Source of the DNA: Myrmaecium sp. VS I D KN 1
Lineage: Eukaryota > Ascomycota > Dothideomycetes > Valsariales > Valsariaceae
Direction: 5' to 3'
Length of the DNA: 64,000 bases
NCBI GenBank assembly: GCA_019775845.1
Contig: JADQAV010000009.1
Coordinates: forward strand, 372,001-436,000
The translations under genes and the position numbers were made by a program. Positions 32,121-44,069 of the stretch are shown here, piece after piece (positions within the stretch are counted from its first letter, which is position 1; every line of letters starts with the position of its first letter). The notes under the pieces are model-generated. The model was not told the origin of the DNA. It did not search any database and saw nothing but the letters and a program-made list of their open reading frames with translations.

Positions 32121-33737
32121 TCAAAACGGACTCATAATCGCCTTCCCACCGTTCGGCACAGAGACCGGGAAAGGCACAGCACCGCACATCCAGCTCTCCA
32201 CTTGATCAGCTGCAAGATCCGCGGCGCCGGGGAAAGTCAGATTCGCAACTGTCGCCGGGCCATCGCAATTCGGTTCGGAGTATAGGTTGCACCATGTACC
32301 GGCGTCGGGGCCGAAGGAGCGGATCGTCGCGTTGTCTGGGTTGGCGTTCTGGCATGCTTGGGTGGTTGACTCCGGCGGAATGGCGAGGGTGAGGTTGAGG
32401 TGGTTGCATTGACCGGTCCAGTTGCAACCGGTGCAGATCTAAATATCGGCGTGGTCGACGGACGCGGATGTCGTGGTCGGCACAGGCACATACAGCTCCC
32501 CTGCGTCGTTCTCAAGAATAGCGACAGGCGGGAAACCAGCCAAAGGATGACCCATCTCAACCTCATCCCTCTCCACCAACTTCTCCTCCTCCGCACAAGG
32601 GCCCTGCGCCAACGCCTCCTCCCCCGTCGCACCCGCCTCACACGCAAACCGCCCCACCTTACACATCCAACTCATCCCCAGCCCCTGGACCCGCGTTCCC
32701 GCAAACGCACCCAGATCCGACAGACCGGGGTATCCAATGGTGCGAAAGTCCCCCTCGCAGTCCCGCGCCGTGTACATCCGGCACCAGGTGCCCGGGTCCG
32801 GGCCGAAGGCGAGGGGGATGAAGCCGATGCTGTCGTGGTTGGTGCAGGAGAGTGGGGGGGAGGAACGGTGGGTGCAGGATCCGCGCCAGGAGGCGGCGGC
32901 GCAGAGGTAGAGGGTGGATGGCGTGAGGGAGGTGGCGGAGTTGGATTGGCTGGTGGCGGCGAATGAGCCGGGCGTGCTTTCGGAGAGGTCTGTGGCCACG
33001 CCGCTGAAGGTGCTGGGGCTGCTGGTGCTTGCTGCTGGAACTGTGGCAGTGGTGGAGTATGGAGCTGCGGCGGTTGAAGATGTCGTCGCCTTTGGCGCAG
33101 CGGGCGCGGAAGTAGAAGAAGGGCTCTTCACGACGGCCTTCGATCCCGGAGGCGCAGAGGTAAAGCTCCCCTTCTTGCACGTCAAGCTCTTAATCGGGTC
33201 ATCGAAATTATCCTGGCCAGCCGTCACATCCAACGTGCCAGGGGATGCGATCGCCCAGTACTTCGCCCGCCCATCGCTGGTGGTGCAGTCATCGCTCGCA
33301 AAAACGCGGCATGTAAAACCGGAGTCGATGTGAATCGTTTTGAGCGTCTGCGCGATCGCGATGCAGTCGCTCCCGTCGGCCGCCGTGGATTGCCAGAGGC
33401 AGTGTCCGCCGTAGTTTTTGCCCGTGCAGCCGAGCATCCAGGCCGCGCCGTTTTGGGGGTGGTCGGCGAAGCCGGAGGGCAGGTCTTCGATGGTGGTCTT
33501 GCGCGTGGTTAAGAGGGGCGCGTGAGTGGTGGAATCGATGGCCTCGGCGGTGCGATTGATCGGAGCGGTCGCGTTGGACCAGGAGGGAATTTCGGCGATA
33601 CTAGTCGCAGCAGGGAGTGCGTGCGACACGATTCCGGAGGACGCAGCGGATCTCAGAGAAGGAATCACCGCTCCACGCGCCGCGGTGGCCAAGTGAGCCA
33701 CCACGGCGAGGTAAGCGTCAATCTTGAGGAATTTCAT
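32121..33737 (-). CDS. Secreted protein with three related Cys-rich domains, 521 aa
   Basis: Two exons, 33737-32490 and 32438-32121, with a 51-nt phase-0 intron. The N-terminus MKFLKIDAYLAVVAHLATAARG looks like a signal peptide. Three modules follow the same plan: a Leu/Tyr-Cys start, W-x-G-x-C-x-H/W, a central Asp/Gly then T/W-C-R/N-x-Y/F, a C-[DET]-G pair, a Pro-Gly turn, and a closing S[WL]-[MT]-C. Module 2 reads LYLCAAASWRGSCTHR .. FGPDPGTWCRMYTARDCEGD .. MSWMCKVG. Module 3 (completed only after splicing) reads LYICTGCNWTGQCNH .. FGPDAGTWCNLYSEPNCDGP .. VESWMCGAV. Module 1 is more diverged. A Ser/Thr/Pro/Ala-rich linker, probably O-glycosylated, joins modules 1 and 2. Function unknown; an extracellular binding or effector-like role is inference. 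The donor GTGCCT is weak, though the reading frame supports it. Confidence 0.75.
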
Positions 33738-35388
33738 GTTCGGGTCTGCCGGGGAAAGCAACGAGTTAGCAATCATCAGCGCACCAGCTTGCGATATGGC
33801 AGGAGGCGGCAGAAACGTACTTGCAACAGTTTGCGCTCGTCACGGTGTATGATTGAAAATAGGCCTTGATCTTGCGTAGGCGCATTACTCGACGGAGAGA
33901 AAAGCACGGCGCGTGTGGATTGTGTACGATCGAGTCGAAAGAGAGAGAGAGCAAGAAGAGAGCAAGAGAACTGTGGGTGTTGTAAAAGGTACGGTGTGCG
34001 CAGAAAGCTGCTGGGGGATCGAGGTTGCTTTTATAAACGGGGCTGAGCAAGTTGATCGGTGACTGTTCGAGTACCATTATGACTCGACGCTCGCCCAAGG
34101 TCCGAGACCGGAAATGGATGTCGCGTCGAGTCGCGGTGTGCTTTGTATCTGGCGGTGGGCAGGGAAACAATGAGAACGTGGTGCTGTGATTGGTGCATGG
34201 TCATGGGGGCGCGGTGGACTCGTTGACTCGATCGGGTAGGCTTGTGATGTGAAAGGTTGAGACGACGACCATGGTGACATGTGAAAAGACGAGATAGCGA
34301 ATTGGAACGTGTCATTGTTGACATCCTTGATTCAGGTAACCGGTAATGAATGTGAAGAGACCTTTGAACATAATGTTCTTAACTCCCTGTTGAACATGTC
34401 AAGAGACTTGAACATCAGTAACATCAAACAGTGAAGGTCCCATGGTATGTCCCCGTGCATCTCCCTTCACAGTACCGATTTCCCCAGGGATGCGGGGCGC
34501 CCATCGATCCCCTCGGGATTTCCAGCGGCGCACGCAGCACCAGTAGCGGTCAGTGAGCCATTAGCTCGTAGCAGCGACCTCCATACCATCATGAGGCAGC
34601 ACACCGCTCGATCGGGTAATGCGCACTCCATGCGCGCGCGGCCGTGGAAAGCTTGCTTCGTCGCCACCGCGCGCAGCAGCCCGTGGCGGTCAGCCGAAAC
34701 CGGAAGCCGTCCATCCGCAAAATCGCAATGGGATGCATCCGCAGCAGTAGCAGCAGCAGCAGCGCACATCCATCTCTCCGATCCCGGCGATGCGCAATCG
34801 GCCTCAACATGGTGACCGTCTTTTCTTTTCTTTTCCCGTCACCGTCAAACCAAACAGAACTCGGCGCGGCCGGGCCTCTTCTCAATCATTCACTCACTCA
34901 CTCCTCGTCCCACGCTTTGAGCGGCGCGGGAGGACGGCCCCATTGGTGGTTGTCGCAGCGGCCATAGTATTCGCAGGTGCAAACGGGTGGTGCTGGGCAG
35001 CTGTTGCACGTGTCAGTAAGATGGAGTCGATTGTGAAGGTGTTGAAAGTGCTTGTGTCAAACAAAGAAGGAAAGTGGACGGAAAGCAAACGGACAATGAA
35101 TGAAGGAAACGCGCAGAGACAGGAATAGAGAAAAGAAGATGAGTGCGTAGGCGAAATGTCGTTTGCAGATGCTGAAGCCTTTCACATAAGAACTGTGAAA
35201 GATGAAATTGAGGTTTCGTGGGCACCGTCAGCGGAGGTCTCGCTCGACGTCTGGGCGCACAAGGCGACAAGGCAGCAAGATCCGGCGTGCGCACCCAAAA
35301 ACGCATAGGGGCAGAACAAACAAACGGAAACGAAGAGGAGGGAAAATACACAAAGGGCAACGGGCAACGGGAATAGAAAAAAAAGAAC
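33738..35388. other. Intergenic, 1.65 kb, no gene seen
   Basis: Promoter side of the secreted-protein gene and 3' side of the DUF3431 gene. CAG-type triplets (GCAGCAGTAGCAGCAGCAGC) lie at about 34739-34762. No frame has family features. Confidence 0.45.
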
Positions 35389-36498
35389 TCACTGCACCGC
35401 ATCCCCCGTCAACATCCACGCCCACACCTTCTCCATCACCCTCCCCGAAATATCATCCGGCTCCCCCACCGCCAACGCCCAATTGCGGATGCGCACCCAA
35501 TCCCGCTTCCTCCACCGGCGGATCGCATCCCGCGTCGCCGCAAACTGCGCGCAGCACACGCTCGCCAGCACCGCCGGCATCTCGTGATCCGGAAACAGCG
35601 CCGCCCATTCCCGTCGGATCAAGTCCTCCGTCTCCTTGCGGTTGACTCCAGGGCCCCACACGACCTCCAGCGCGGCGGCCTCCTCGGGCGTCTGTGGCTC
35701 TGGGGGTGCCAGCCGGATTTCTGCCGGGCAGGACGGGTACCAGTCGCAGCGGAGGTTGACGAAGCCTTCTGGCCCGGTGGTGAGGCGGGTCCACCCGACG
35801 TCCCGCAGGGCGCGGATGCGCTCGGCCAGCGTGGCGCCGTCTTGGTGCCAGCTGGTGGCGTGGCCGTGCGTGAAGATCACGACGTCGGGGAGTTGGTCGT
35901 AGTGCGTGATGATGTAGCTCAGGTAGGGAAGCGCTTCGTGCGCTTTGTTGCGGGACATGCGTAGGGGTGGTGGGACTTGTTGGGAGCCGGGGAGGTCGGC
36001 GATGTAGGGGTGCAGGGTGAAGCTGGGGTTTAGGGGTTAGCGGAGGAGGGAGAGAAAGGCTGGATGGCGGTTGCGATTGTCGTGCGTGAACTGGAGGGGG
36101 ATGAGGGGAAGGGCTCACTTATCGGCGAACTCATCCATCCACGACACATCCGTCGTCGTCATCCCAGCAGAAACAATCGCGCCCATCTTGCCAGTGATAT
36201 TCTCCGACGGGTACAGCGAAAGATCCAGCCCCTTCTCCCACCAAAACAGGCCCTTCTGAACGTACTCCTCATCCTCATCGAACTTCGCCTGCCCGTCTTC
36301 GGAGCCGGCGGCGGCCGTCGGTCGAGGAAGCGGCTTCCATTGCTTCGGATGCCAGAAGTCCGCCGGGAGGGTGAGCGTGCTGGGGAGAACGGAGCTGGAG
36401 TCGCTGCGTCGGAGGTGGAGGAGGGCGAGGAGCAGGAAGGTAAGGGCGATGATGGAGGTGAGGAGGATGGGCCGGGAGGAGGGGAAGGCGGTAATCAT
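35389..36498 (-). CDS. DUF3431 family membrane-anchored protein, 337 aa
   Basis: Two exons, 36498-36119 and 36022-35389, split by a 96-nt intron inside an Asn codon. Residues about 10-30 (PILLTSIIALTFLLLALL) form a signal anchor after a short cytosolic lead, so the body should face the secretory lumen. The body carries the DUF3431 text: VSAGMTTTDVSWMDEFADNF, HPYIADLPGSQQVPP, NKAHEALPYLSYIITHYDQL, PDVVIFTHGHATSWHQDG, LRCDWYPSCPAEI, CCAQFAATRDAIRRW. Distant similarity to glycosyltransferase-like proteins has been suggested for the family; no activity is known. Odd: the stop overlaps a perfect donor (CA|GTGAGT), so a further 3' exon is possible. I kept the shorter form because no convincing exon follows. 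Confidence 0.82.
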
Positions 36499-38626
36499 GA
36501 TGGGATCGAGCGCAAGGTGCGGTAGATGCGTATACGAAGATCAGCGGAAGGAGAGAGGCGGATGGTGAGGCGCAATAGTCGTCTTCCTTTGCTGATCTGT
36601 TCAGATGCAAAAGCCAAAGCTCCAGTCGACGCAGAGATGGTCGTCAGAAGTCAGGGCCAACGGAGGGCAAGATGATCAAACTAAAAGAAAAAGGGTTTCA
36701 AAAAGATGACAATAATCCTCTTCGACTCGTCGCGCAAGGGATGAAGCCCGCAAGAGTACAGTAAGAGAGACGAGAAAAAAAGGTACGTATATTGAAGCGA
36801 CAAAGTGATCAGCGAAAGCACAAGTGGGACGACGTGAAAAGATAAAAAGAAGCCATCCATCGTGGACTGTAGTAGGTATGTACGTATGCCCCCCCGACAC
36901 GCAAAGTCACAGCTTCGTTGCCATCCGTCGAGGTTATCGCTCCGGGGGGACGCGCAATACCCACCGTCGTAGCGCCGCTGGGTGTTGCGCGGCATGGCAT
37001 GGCGCCGGGGCGACGACGACGACGACAACGACTACTGTCAGAGTAGGAGTATAGGAATCCTGCTCCTCGTGATGCTTTGCCTGGCGGAGGAACGAACATG
37101 TCGGACTGCACCTTGACGACTGACGATGCGGTGCGCAGATGATCTTCTTCAACCGGGTAGCATGCGAGGGCCGCTGACCACAAAGCAAGCAAGCGGTGCT
37201 GATACTCAGTCAGTATCCTTGAAGTCCCTGGTGAATGTGTAGTGGGGAAGAGGAAGGCGATCCGCGTGCGTGCCGAACCATCTCCGCATCTTTAAGGTGG
37301 GAAGTTCCCGCTGGGCCACGCAAGCACACACACCCGACACGTCTGGACCGAATCCGCTTTCACCCCACTTCCCAGATCGCTGGGGACGGGAGAGGCATAG
37401 AAAATCATTTTTATTGGTGAACCGGAGCTCGTCTGCCGAGAAGGTGAGGCTCTGGGGTGTGCTTACGTATGCTCCCGTGTCCAACCCATCCATATTGTAC
37501 TATCTCCTTATACATATGTGAAACAAAATCCTATGTCTCAGCCTATCCCTCACCTAAATATTCATGAGACGCAAACAGAATCAGCGTGACGAAACTACTT
37601 CTTACCTTCTGTGATTGGGTATTATACGTACCTATCCTTAGATGAAGTGAGACGTAAGCCCTGCAGAACCCCCACACTCGCCCGTCAAGTCGTGAGGACA
37701 GAGGCAGTTGAATCCGAAACACTGCGTCGGGAGAAGCTTTGAAACCAGCTTCCCGTGTACTGTAAGATGCCTGCATGTACCGTATATACATACAGTGAAG
37801 TCTCACGTTCACTTCCACCTGCCTTTCTTTCTCCAACAAGTCCAACATCCATTTCGCACCTCACAAGCACATCCACCTTAACGAGAACAGGCCCCAGCTG
37901 TTGTGCAAAAAACACCAAGTCGTTAAGTTGTCCTGACCGCACAGCCGGCAGCCCGGCAGCCGGCCGCTGACAGCCTCGCTGACCAGCTGCGCGCTCCCGC
38001 CCGCCGGCGTAACCAGCAGGCATCATGACACCAACCCACGCCTCCAGCACGCCTCAGTCAATCTTCTGTAGCTAGCCGTTCCATCTCCACCCCGCACTTA
38101 CGCCCATGGACGGCGGCGGGTAGGAGTAGGCTTCGATGATTTACGGGAATGTCGGCCTGCCGAAATCATCCATCCCGCCTCCTCCTCCGCCGCCGCCGGC
38201 AGGGTAAAGACAGCAACCCGAGTTCGCGGCGTCGCCAGCAACCGCGCGCTGAGCGGCAGATCGCCAGGTTGAACTTTGTGCGTCGGTCCCCGCCGTTGAC
38301 GGACGGCAACGGCGCCCTTGGCAGCTTTGCTCTGGCTTTGCTCTGGCTTCGCCGTATTGGTACGATAAGCTGGGGAGAGGTGGAAGGACGGTTGGCGTGG
38401 GCGGCGCGGATACGGTGCGGTTGTTACTGCTGTTGTTGCCGTATAGGGGAAGGTATCAGCGGAGGCAGGCTTCGCGGATGCTGGCCTTGCTGCGTGCGGC
38501 GAGGCCGATGGCGGAGCTAGCGTCGGTGGTGATAGTTGTGGTTTTGGTGGACGGCGAGGTGTCAGTCGGTGGTAGCGTCGTGAGCGCTCATCGCAAAGGC
38601 CGCGAGGAGCGATGGCAGTGGGGACA
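36499..38626. other. Intergenic, 2.1 kb, no gene seen
   Basis: Holds the 5' region of the DUF3431 gene. A GAC triplet repeat lies at about 37013-37031. Overlapping short frames on both strands show no family features. Confidence 0.45.
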
Positions 38627-38794
38627 TCATGATGTTGATGTGGGTATGTTGGAGCATGTTGCAGCGCTGCGTGTGTTGACTTGGCTTGGATGGTTCCTCA
38701 AGTCGCGGTCGACGAAGAGGTTGTTGTAAGCGCTCGACAGATTGACGGTGCTGGTGGTATAGCTGAGGTAAGCGTCAAAGTCGAAGGAAGTCAT
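38627..38794 (-). CDS. Doubtful 55-codon ORF
   Basis: It reads MTSFDFDAYLSYTTSTVNLS followed by SAYNNLFVDRDLRNHPSQ, with balanced composition; it might be a first exon. No family, no clear splice partner. Confidence 0.2.
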   Translation of the reverse strand: MTSFDFDAYLSYTTSTVNLSSAYNNLFVDRDLRNHPSQVNTRSAATCSNIPTSTS

Positions 38795-39106
38795 TTCTAT
38801 AAGTACTTGTTCTTGACTCCGTACAGGGTCAACGAGCGGTACAAGTGAGAGTTTCGGCTTGCACATGTCGCTGGGAAAGCATCCTCCACCACTTCGAGTC
38901 GGACACTTGGTCCATTCATTCAACCGACAAGATGAATAATCGAATCAGGTTAGATTCTCAGTTATCCTACCTGATCTCCGCCGAGTTGAGAGGACGGAGA
39001 CAAAAGGGAGGAGATTACAGCAACGGAAGGAAATCGACATACTTCACCGCGCATGCCACGCCACAAAGTGCATACCCCAAGGGTCCCCACCCCACCCAGA
39101 TCCAGC
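38795..39106. other. Short intergenic, no gene seen
   Basis: 3' flank of the ABM-type gene; I see nothing in it. Confidence 0.4.
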
Positions 39107-39836
39107 TCACGCACCAGGAACCTGCACATCCTTAACATAACTCACATGCACCACACCCGACCCCTTCACCAGCTCCCTCACCGGGCCAATCGCCCCCTTA
39201 AACGCCTCCGTCTCCCGATACTTCCGATGCGCCTCCAAGCTCCGCCACCCAACCACCGCATAAAACACCCGCCTCAGCTCCCCCTCATGCTCCACCTCCT
39301 CGTAACTCCAGCCCGACGCGCTACCCACATATCCCTCCGCCTCCTTCTCCGTCACCTCCCGGAATCGCTGCCACACGGGCTCGAACGCCGCCTCGTCGTA
39401 TCCGGCCGGGAAGTAGAGCGAGAGGTTCTCGGTTACGGGCGCTTGCGCGACTGGTGCGAGGGCGGAGGTGAATTTTACGTGGAAGAAGGAGGGCACGCGG
39501 TCGAGGAGGGTCATGAGGCGTTGCCCGAACGGCCCGTATTCGGGGGATGCGATGAAGGCTTTGTGGTGCTCGAGGGTCTTCCACTCTTTGCTCAAATGTC
39601 AGCACGGGACAAGACGACGGCGGGGAGTTGTATGGGATGCGGCGTGACGTACCGACGAGGAGCCGCAGGCTCGTCGGGTTCTCGACCTCCGTGTTGTAGT
39701 AGGCCGCGAGGAAACCGTCCTGCCGGGCGAGAATGTTGAGCGTCTCGCGCCAGGCTTTGCCGGCGTCGTCTGACTCGTCGTTCCATTTGGCCCCGGCTTT
39801 GAGCGGGAGGGGGACGATCTCGGTTGCTTGGGCCAT
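39107..39836 (-). CDS. ABM-type (dimeric alpha-beta barrel) protein, 220 aa
   Basis: Two exons, 39836-39653 and 39585-39107, with a 67-nt intron (GTACGT..GCAAAG, branch GCTGAC) splitting a Gly codon. Two ferredoxin-like halves are visible: the first runs from EIVPLPLKAGAKW to LLVGEWKTLEHHKAFIASPE, with the W..LE.H..F pattern of antibiotic-biosynthesis monooxygenase-like proteins. The second runs from ENLSLYFPAGYDEAAFEPVW to VVGWRSLEAHRKYRETEAF and repeats the same W-x-SLEAH motif. Fungal relatives are often found in secondary-metabolite loci or as stress-linked proteins; the reaction is unknown. The splice model is supported because it joins LLVG to EWKTLEHH, giving the same motif as the second half. 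Confidence 0.75.
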
Positions 39837-40987
39837 GTTGCGTGTGGTGGTGGGAGTGCAATTGAAGTGCTGTACGTGTAGATACCCGGGGATGAGGTTG
39901 GATTGAGTGTCTAGGTATGATACCTGTGAAGGAGAAGAGGTGGAAGTGAAAGGGTCGAGGAGGGGAGGGGAGGATGCTTTTTGGGTCTCATCCTTCGACC
40001 CGCTTCGCGTCATCCTCTCGTAAATAAATGCGGAGTTAAGGAAGGAGATGGAAAGGCGGGGAGGTGGGGTCGCTTTTGGCCTGAGGCACCCGTAACCCCG
40101 TCCGTTGTTCCGCAAGTCCTCCGTAACTACTTCATCTTTCCAAACTACAGAGAGAATGTCATCTTTATCAATAGCATACAGTCCACAGCGATATCCTTGT
40201 TGACGTTCATGAAGGGAAATTTCCAAACAGCGCATATTACGGGAGCTTTGGTAAAGTGTATGAAGAGCGGCGTCAATCATCTGGGGAATATACAAGAGAA
40301 GAAAGATATTAGACCTCATTGCGCGGTTTCTTTTACCGTCTTACACGGCGTCAGCGACAGATTCCAAGCTATTCGTGGTGTATGCGTCTGCGTCTGCCCA
40401 TCCTATATTGACGTTACGTTCCTCCACAAGATCCGAAGTGATCGCGGGTCTTGAGTTCTTTGAATTCAGCTTTTCTTCAACGCAGTTGTCCAAGGAAATC
40501 GGGGCGCTTCGCAGGCCTTCTACTACAGTAATACAGTTGCTACGCACTCCCACTCATTCAGTGTGGTCAGTCTTACCCGTACCCTCCCTGTTACGTTACT
40601 CAGAGCAAGGCCTCGTTGCTGATAGATTGGATTGGTTGTTCAGCCTCGTCGTCCCGAACGAGTCTGATTGGCGGAAGCCATCGTGGGCATCGCGGAGGCG
40701 GCTCGCTTCGAAAAATGCCGCACGGCCTATCGGGCTTGCCCGCCGGCGTCCCCCCTCCGCATCCTCTGCCCCGCGTCACACCACCGCTGCGCCCGTAAGC
40801 TGGCGGAAGGATTCAAACGTATAGACATGATTCATATATAACCCACATGCTCTCCTTCCATCTTAGAGACCTGCCCGGAGTCAAACAACAACTTCATCGT
40901 TGGGACGAAAGCACAAAGCAGCGTTACCCCAACTATCAACCCCCAAACCCCCATCACAGCATCCCCACATCCCTACGACCACCCACC
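39837..40987. promoter_or_regulatory. Divergent 5' region, ABM-type / luciferase-domain genes
   Basis: A 1.15-kb space between start codons; it must hold both promoters. No known site or gene seen. An in-frame upstream ATG exists at 40847, but the stretch up to 40988 lacks protein-like composition. Confidence 0.45.
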
Positions 40988-41892
40988 ATGCTCCCCACCT
41001 CCCTCCAACCCCTAGCCACCCGCATCCACACCACCTCCCGCACCAACAAACTCCTCACCACCACCGCCGCCGCCCTCACCCTCGCCCTCCTCACCCCACT
41101 CGCCCGCACCGCCTACCACGACTACCAAACCTACCTCGCCCTCGGCGTCGGCGGCCTGCCCCACAACCCCGCGGGCTGGCTCCTCGCCCTGTGCCTCCCC
41201 GCCTTCGCCATCAAAGACCAGCTCTCCCTAACTCCCTACGACGACCCGTCCCTCGAGGGCGCGGGGGAGTCCTACCTCCCTCCGCCTCTCCCGCCCCCGC
41301 GCCTCGGCCCCCGCCCTCGTGTGGGAAAGCATTGTCTCCCCCAGCGTCAGGTGGCGGATGTGGCGCCGCTTGCGCTGAGGAGGCGTTTGGAGGAACGCTT
41401 TCGCCAGCTGGGCGCGGTGCTGGAGGCGCGGGGGCTGGGCGCGTGTCGTACCAGCGGGCTGGAGAAGGTGGGGTGGGGGTGGTATGCGCGCCCGGCACCT
41501 GGGGAGGAGGGGAGGTGGCTGGGACGGGCGGTGCAGGGTACGAAGGGCGAGTTTGCGCATGTGCATGGCCAGGTTGATGGGACGGTGCATGTCATCCTGG
41601 CGCCTGCCGATGGTGAGTTTTAGGGGATTGACCTCCTTTTGTTTTGCGTTGCTCTGTTGCATGTGGATGAGTGACCGTGGCTGACTGAAGTCGCGATCAT
41701 ACAGCGAAGAAAGTTGTAGAGGCTGGATGGGGCCAGCGGCACCCGTTCTCTGGGGATAAGAGGCAGGGGTTGCCGGTGTCGTATACGTTCGTTTACGCTC
41801 CGCGGGATGAGCAGGAGTTGGAGCTGGTGCTGGAGATCTTGAAGGCTGGGGCGGCGTTTGTGCTTCAAAAGAAAGATCTGTTTGATCTGTGA
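40988..41892 (+). CDS. Luciferase-domain (DUF5519-like) protein, 270 aa
   Basis: Two exons, 40988-41612 and 41705-41892, with a 92-nt intron (GTGAGT..ACAG) that splits an Ala codon. The N-terminus has a membrane-anchor-like helix (TTTAAALTLALLTPLARTAY) and the family text YLALGVGGLPHNPAGWLL. The core holds GEFAHVHGQVDGTVHVILAP, and after the splice VVEAGWGQRHPFSGDKRQGL, PVSYTFVYAPRDEQELEL. HVHG and the GWGxRHP..G..G.P..Y..VYAPR block are typical of fungal 'luciferase domain-containing' proteins. The name comes from a domain seen with bacterial luciferase-like genes; no activity is known. Start chosen at the ATG after CCACC. Confidence 0.8.
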
Positions 41893-42029
41893 GTGGATTC
41901 TGTGGATGGTGATGCCGGGCGTCAGCTATCTTCTCCTTGCGATATCCCCCCTCTCTGTATTTCTCTGTTGCGGATGTGGTTTCTAACCACGTTTATTACT
42001 AGCCTTGGCATTCCTTACCTAGGCTTAGC

Positions 42030-42640
42030 ATCTGATATTACGCGAGGAGTATTAAGACTATATACTAACTAGGTAGAATTAATATAATACCTTTTAATTC
42101 TATAATTTAGTAGCTAAGAATAGGAATAAACGCCCTTAAATAGGCTATTTAGCTATAATAGTCTTATATTACCGGGGATACTAGCTTAATACCGATTATA
42201 CTACTATTTACCCCCTTTTTAAGAAAAATTAAAGTCCTCTAGAAAGCCTAAATTAGAAATTAAAGACCTTATAGAATTTACTAGTATAGAAAACTCTATT
42301 AGTATTAAGAAGTATAATTTATAAAGGAATTAAAAGAGAAAGATATAAAAGGTAGACTAAGGCTCCTAAGTTAGTAATTAATTAATAATTTCTTTAATTC
42401 TTTTACTAATCCTAGTTAAATCCGGCTAATTAATTCTAATATATTTAATAATTACTAACCCTTAGTTAATTTAGATCCGGAAGGCCCTTATACCTTAATT
42501 AAATATTATTAAGAGAATATTAAGATATCTTTAGCTCTTTTAGTACCTCCTTAATTTAAACCTTCTTACTATTCTAGTTATCCTCTAAAAGATAAGCTTA
42601 TATCTATTATTAAAGAGGCTACCCCTACTCTAATACTATT
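42030..42640. repeat. Hyper-RIPed AT-rich block 1
   Basis: About 600 bp in which I find no CpA and no TpG dinucleotide, while TpA is everywhere: the expected end state of fungal repeat-induced point mutation acting on a former repeat. It is the fossil of a repeated element whose family cannot be read. It starts about 140 bp after the luciferase-domain gene and ends against a GH3 gene fragment. Confidence 0.85.
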
Positions 42641-42644
42641 CGAT

Positions 42645-42893
42645 GCAACACGCCTGACCGAGCCTGGAGGCAACCCCGGTCTGTGCTTGGACCTTGTCAG
42701 TGTCGAAACCAAGGTGTCGAATACAGGCTCCGTAGCTGGGCACTCTGTTCCCCAGTTGTACCTTCATTTCCGTCTACTACCCCCGGTGGGACACCAGTTC
42801 GGGTACTGCGCGGTTTTGAGCGCATTTATCTCCAGCCAGGCGAAGCTAAGATATCGTTATCTTGTATGATACATATCAATGGATTCCGTTAGA
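42645..42893 (+). pseudogene. C-terminal fragment of a GH3 beta-glucosidase
   Basis: The first piece reads LVSVETKVSNTGSVAGHSVP then QLYLHF, the start of the fibronectin-III-like C-terminal domain of GH3 beta-glucosidases ('V.N.G..AG..V.QLY'). In another frame it goes on PGGTPVRVLRGFERIYLQPG then EAKISLS, the 'LRGFERV.LQPGE' continuation. So the two halves match one domain but lie in different frames near 42770-42785, which is a small indel. The rest of the gene, over 90 percent, is missing; its left end is the RIPed block. Confidence 0.75.
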
Positions 42894-44069
42894 GAAATCC
42901 CATGGAAGAAATAAGGTGACTGCATGTGGGCTTCATGGACCATTAATGGAATCCAGGACAAGAACTCGCTTGACTTTCTTTTAACATGGTGCAATGCTGT
43001 CGTTATTTGGACTTTATGCAAAGAAGGAAGGTTGTTCCGGGTAGCATTGTTGCTGCTGAGTGAAGTAGAAAGTTAGTACTGTATCTAGAGGCGATTTTCT
43101 TACACTCGCTCGTACCAGAAAAAGGGTTTACGAAGACATATCAAACGCAATACTTGAATTCGTTGAAGAATTACAAATGTTCCAGACAAAGGAGTCAGAT
43201 GCGCCCAGAGCAGGAATGAGGCACACAGAAATCGTTGCATGGCATAAACAGGATGAATAGCCGTACACACAACGATGGAACTTATGGCCTTCCGATTGGA
43301 TGACCCCCTTGGTTTAATCCAGCTACCTTGAATGAGTCTCGACAACTTCGGTATGGTCATGCTACAAGCCAATCTTAACTTGAACTTTAAAGACTCGACT
43401 CATCAGGTAAGACGCGTACATGACGCGTGCGGTACTACTCATCTGCATATAAACGCGAACGTACCATTTTCGCTAGCTTTTAATAATGGTCACCATTTCA
43501 TTCCAGGCAGTATCAATATTTACATTAAAAAAAATGTCATTCTCGAATCAAACGATCAGTCACTATCATAAAAATGTTACCCAGAAGTACCAAGGAAGAC
43601 CATTCCAAGATCACTGAACGGAACGAGACAACCCCATAGCTACAACGCACTCGCTGGCCTGAGCTGTTCCATAATCGACCCCTCGGTGCTATCGCCACTT
43701 CGGCACGCCAACCAGGTACGGCCAAAGGGAAAGGGTTATTACTCAGCGATTGTGAAGGGCTCCCCTTTGAAGTTCCGCCGATGCTGAATCACAACTACGT
43801 GTTCTCTTAGAAGGTATCGACCTCATGTTCGATAGGGCCGGAGCCACGCTGCCTCCTACATCGTACGCGTCTCGCTGCTGGTTGAATACATATTCGAAGG
43901 ATGTCTTTGGCCACATCAATTTCGCATCGTATCGAGTGTAAAGAGATAGAAATATGTGTGGAAACGGTTCATGTGTTTCTTTTTTTCGCATTTTTAGATA
44001 TCGACCATCTCAGCGGCGAGACATCTTCAATATAACACTGGGGTCGAAAGAAGAGAAGATGATACATCT
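42894..44069. other. Degenerate DNA, no gene seen
   Basis: Medium-AT sequence between the GH3 fragment and an acidic ORF remnant. Only short frames; likely decayed sequence. Confidence 0.4.

Noticed and set aside
36681-38730. Several frames of 60-127 codons on both strands
   Set aside because: Low-complexity or unremarkable text, no conserved motif, no consistent splicing.
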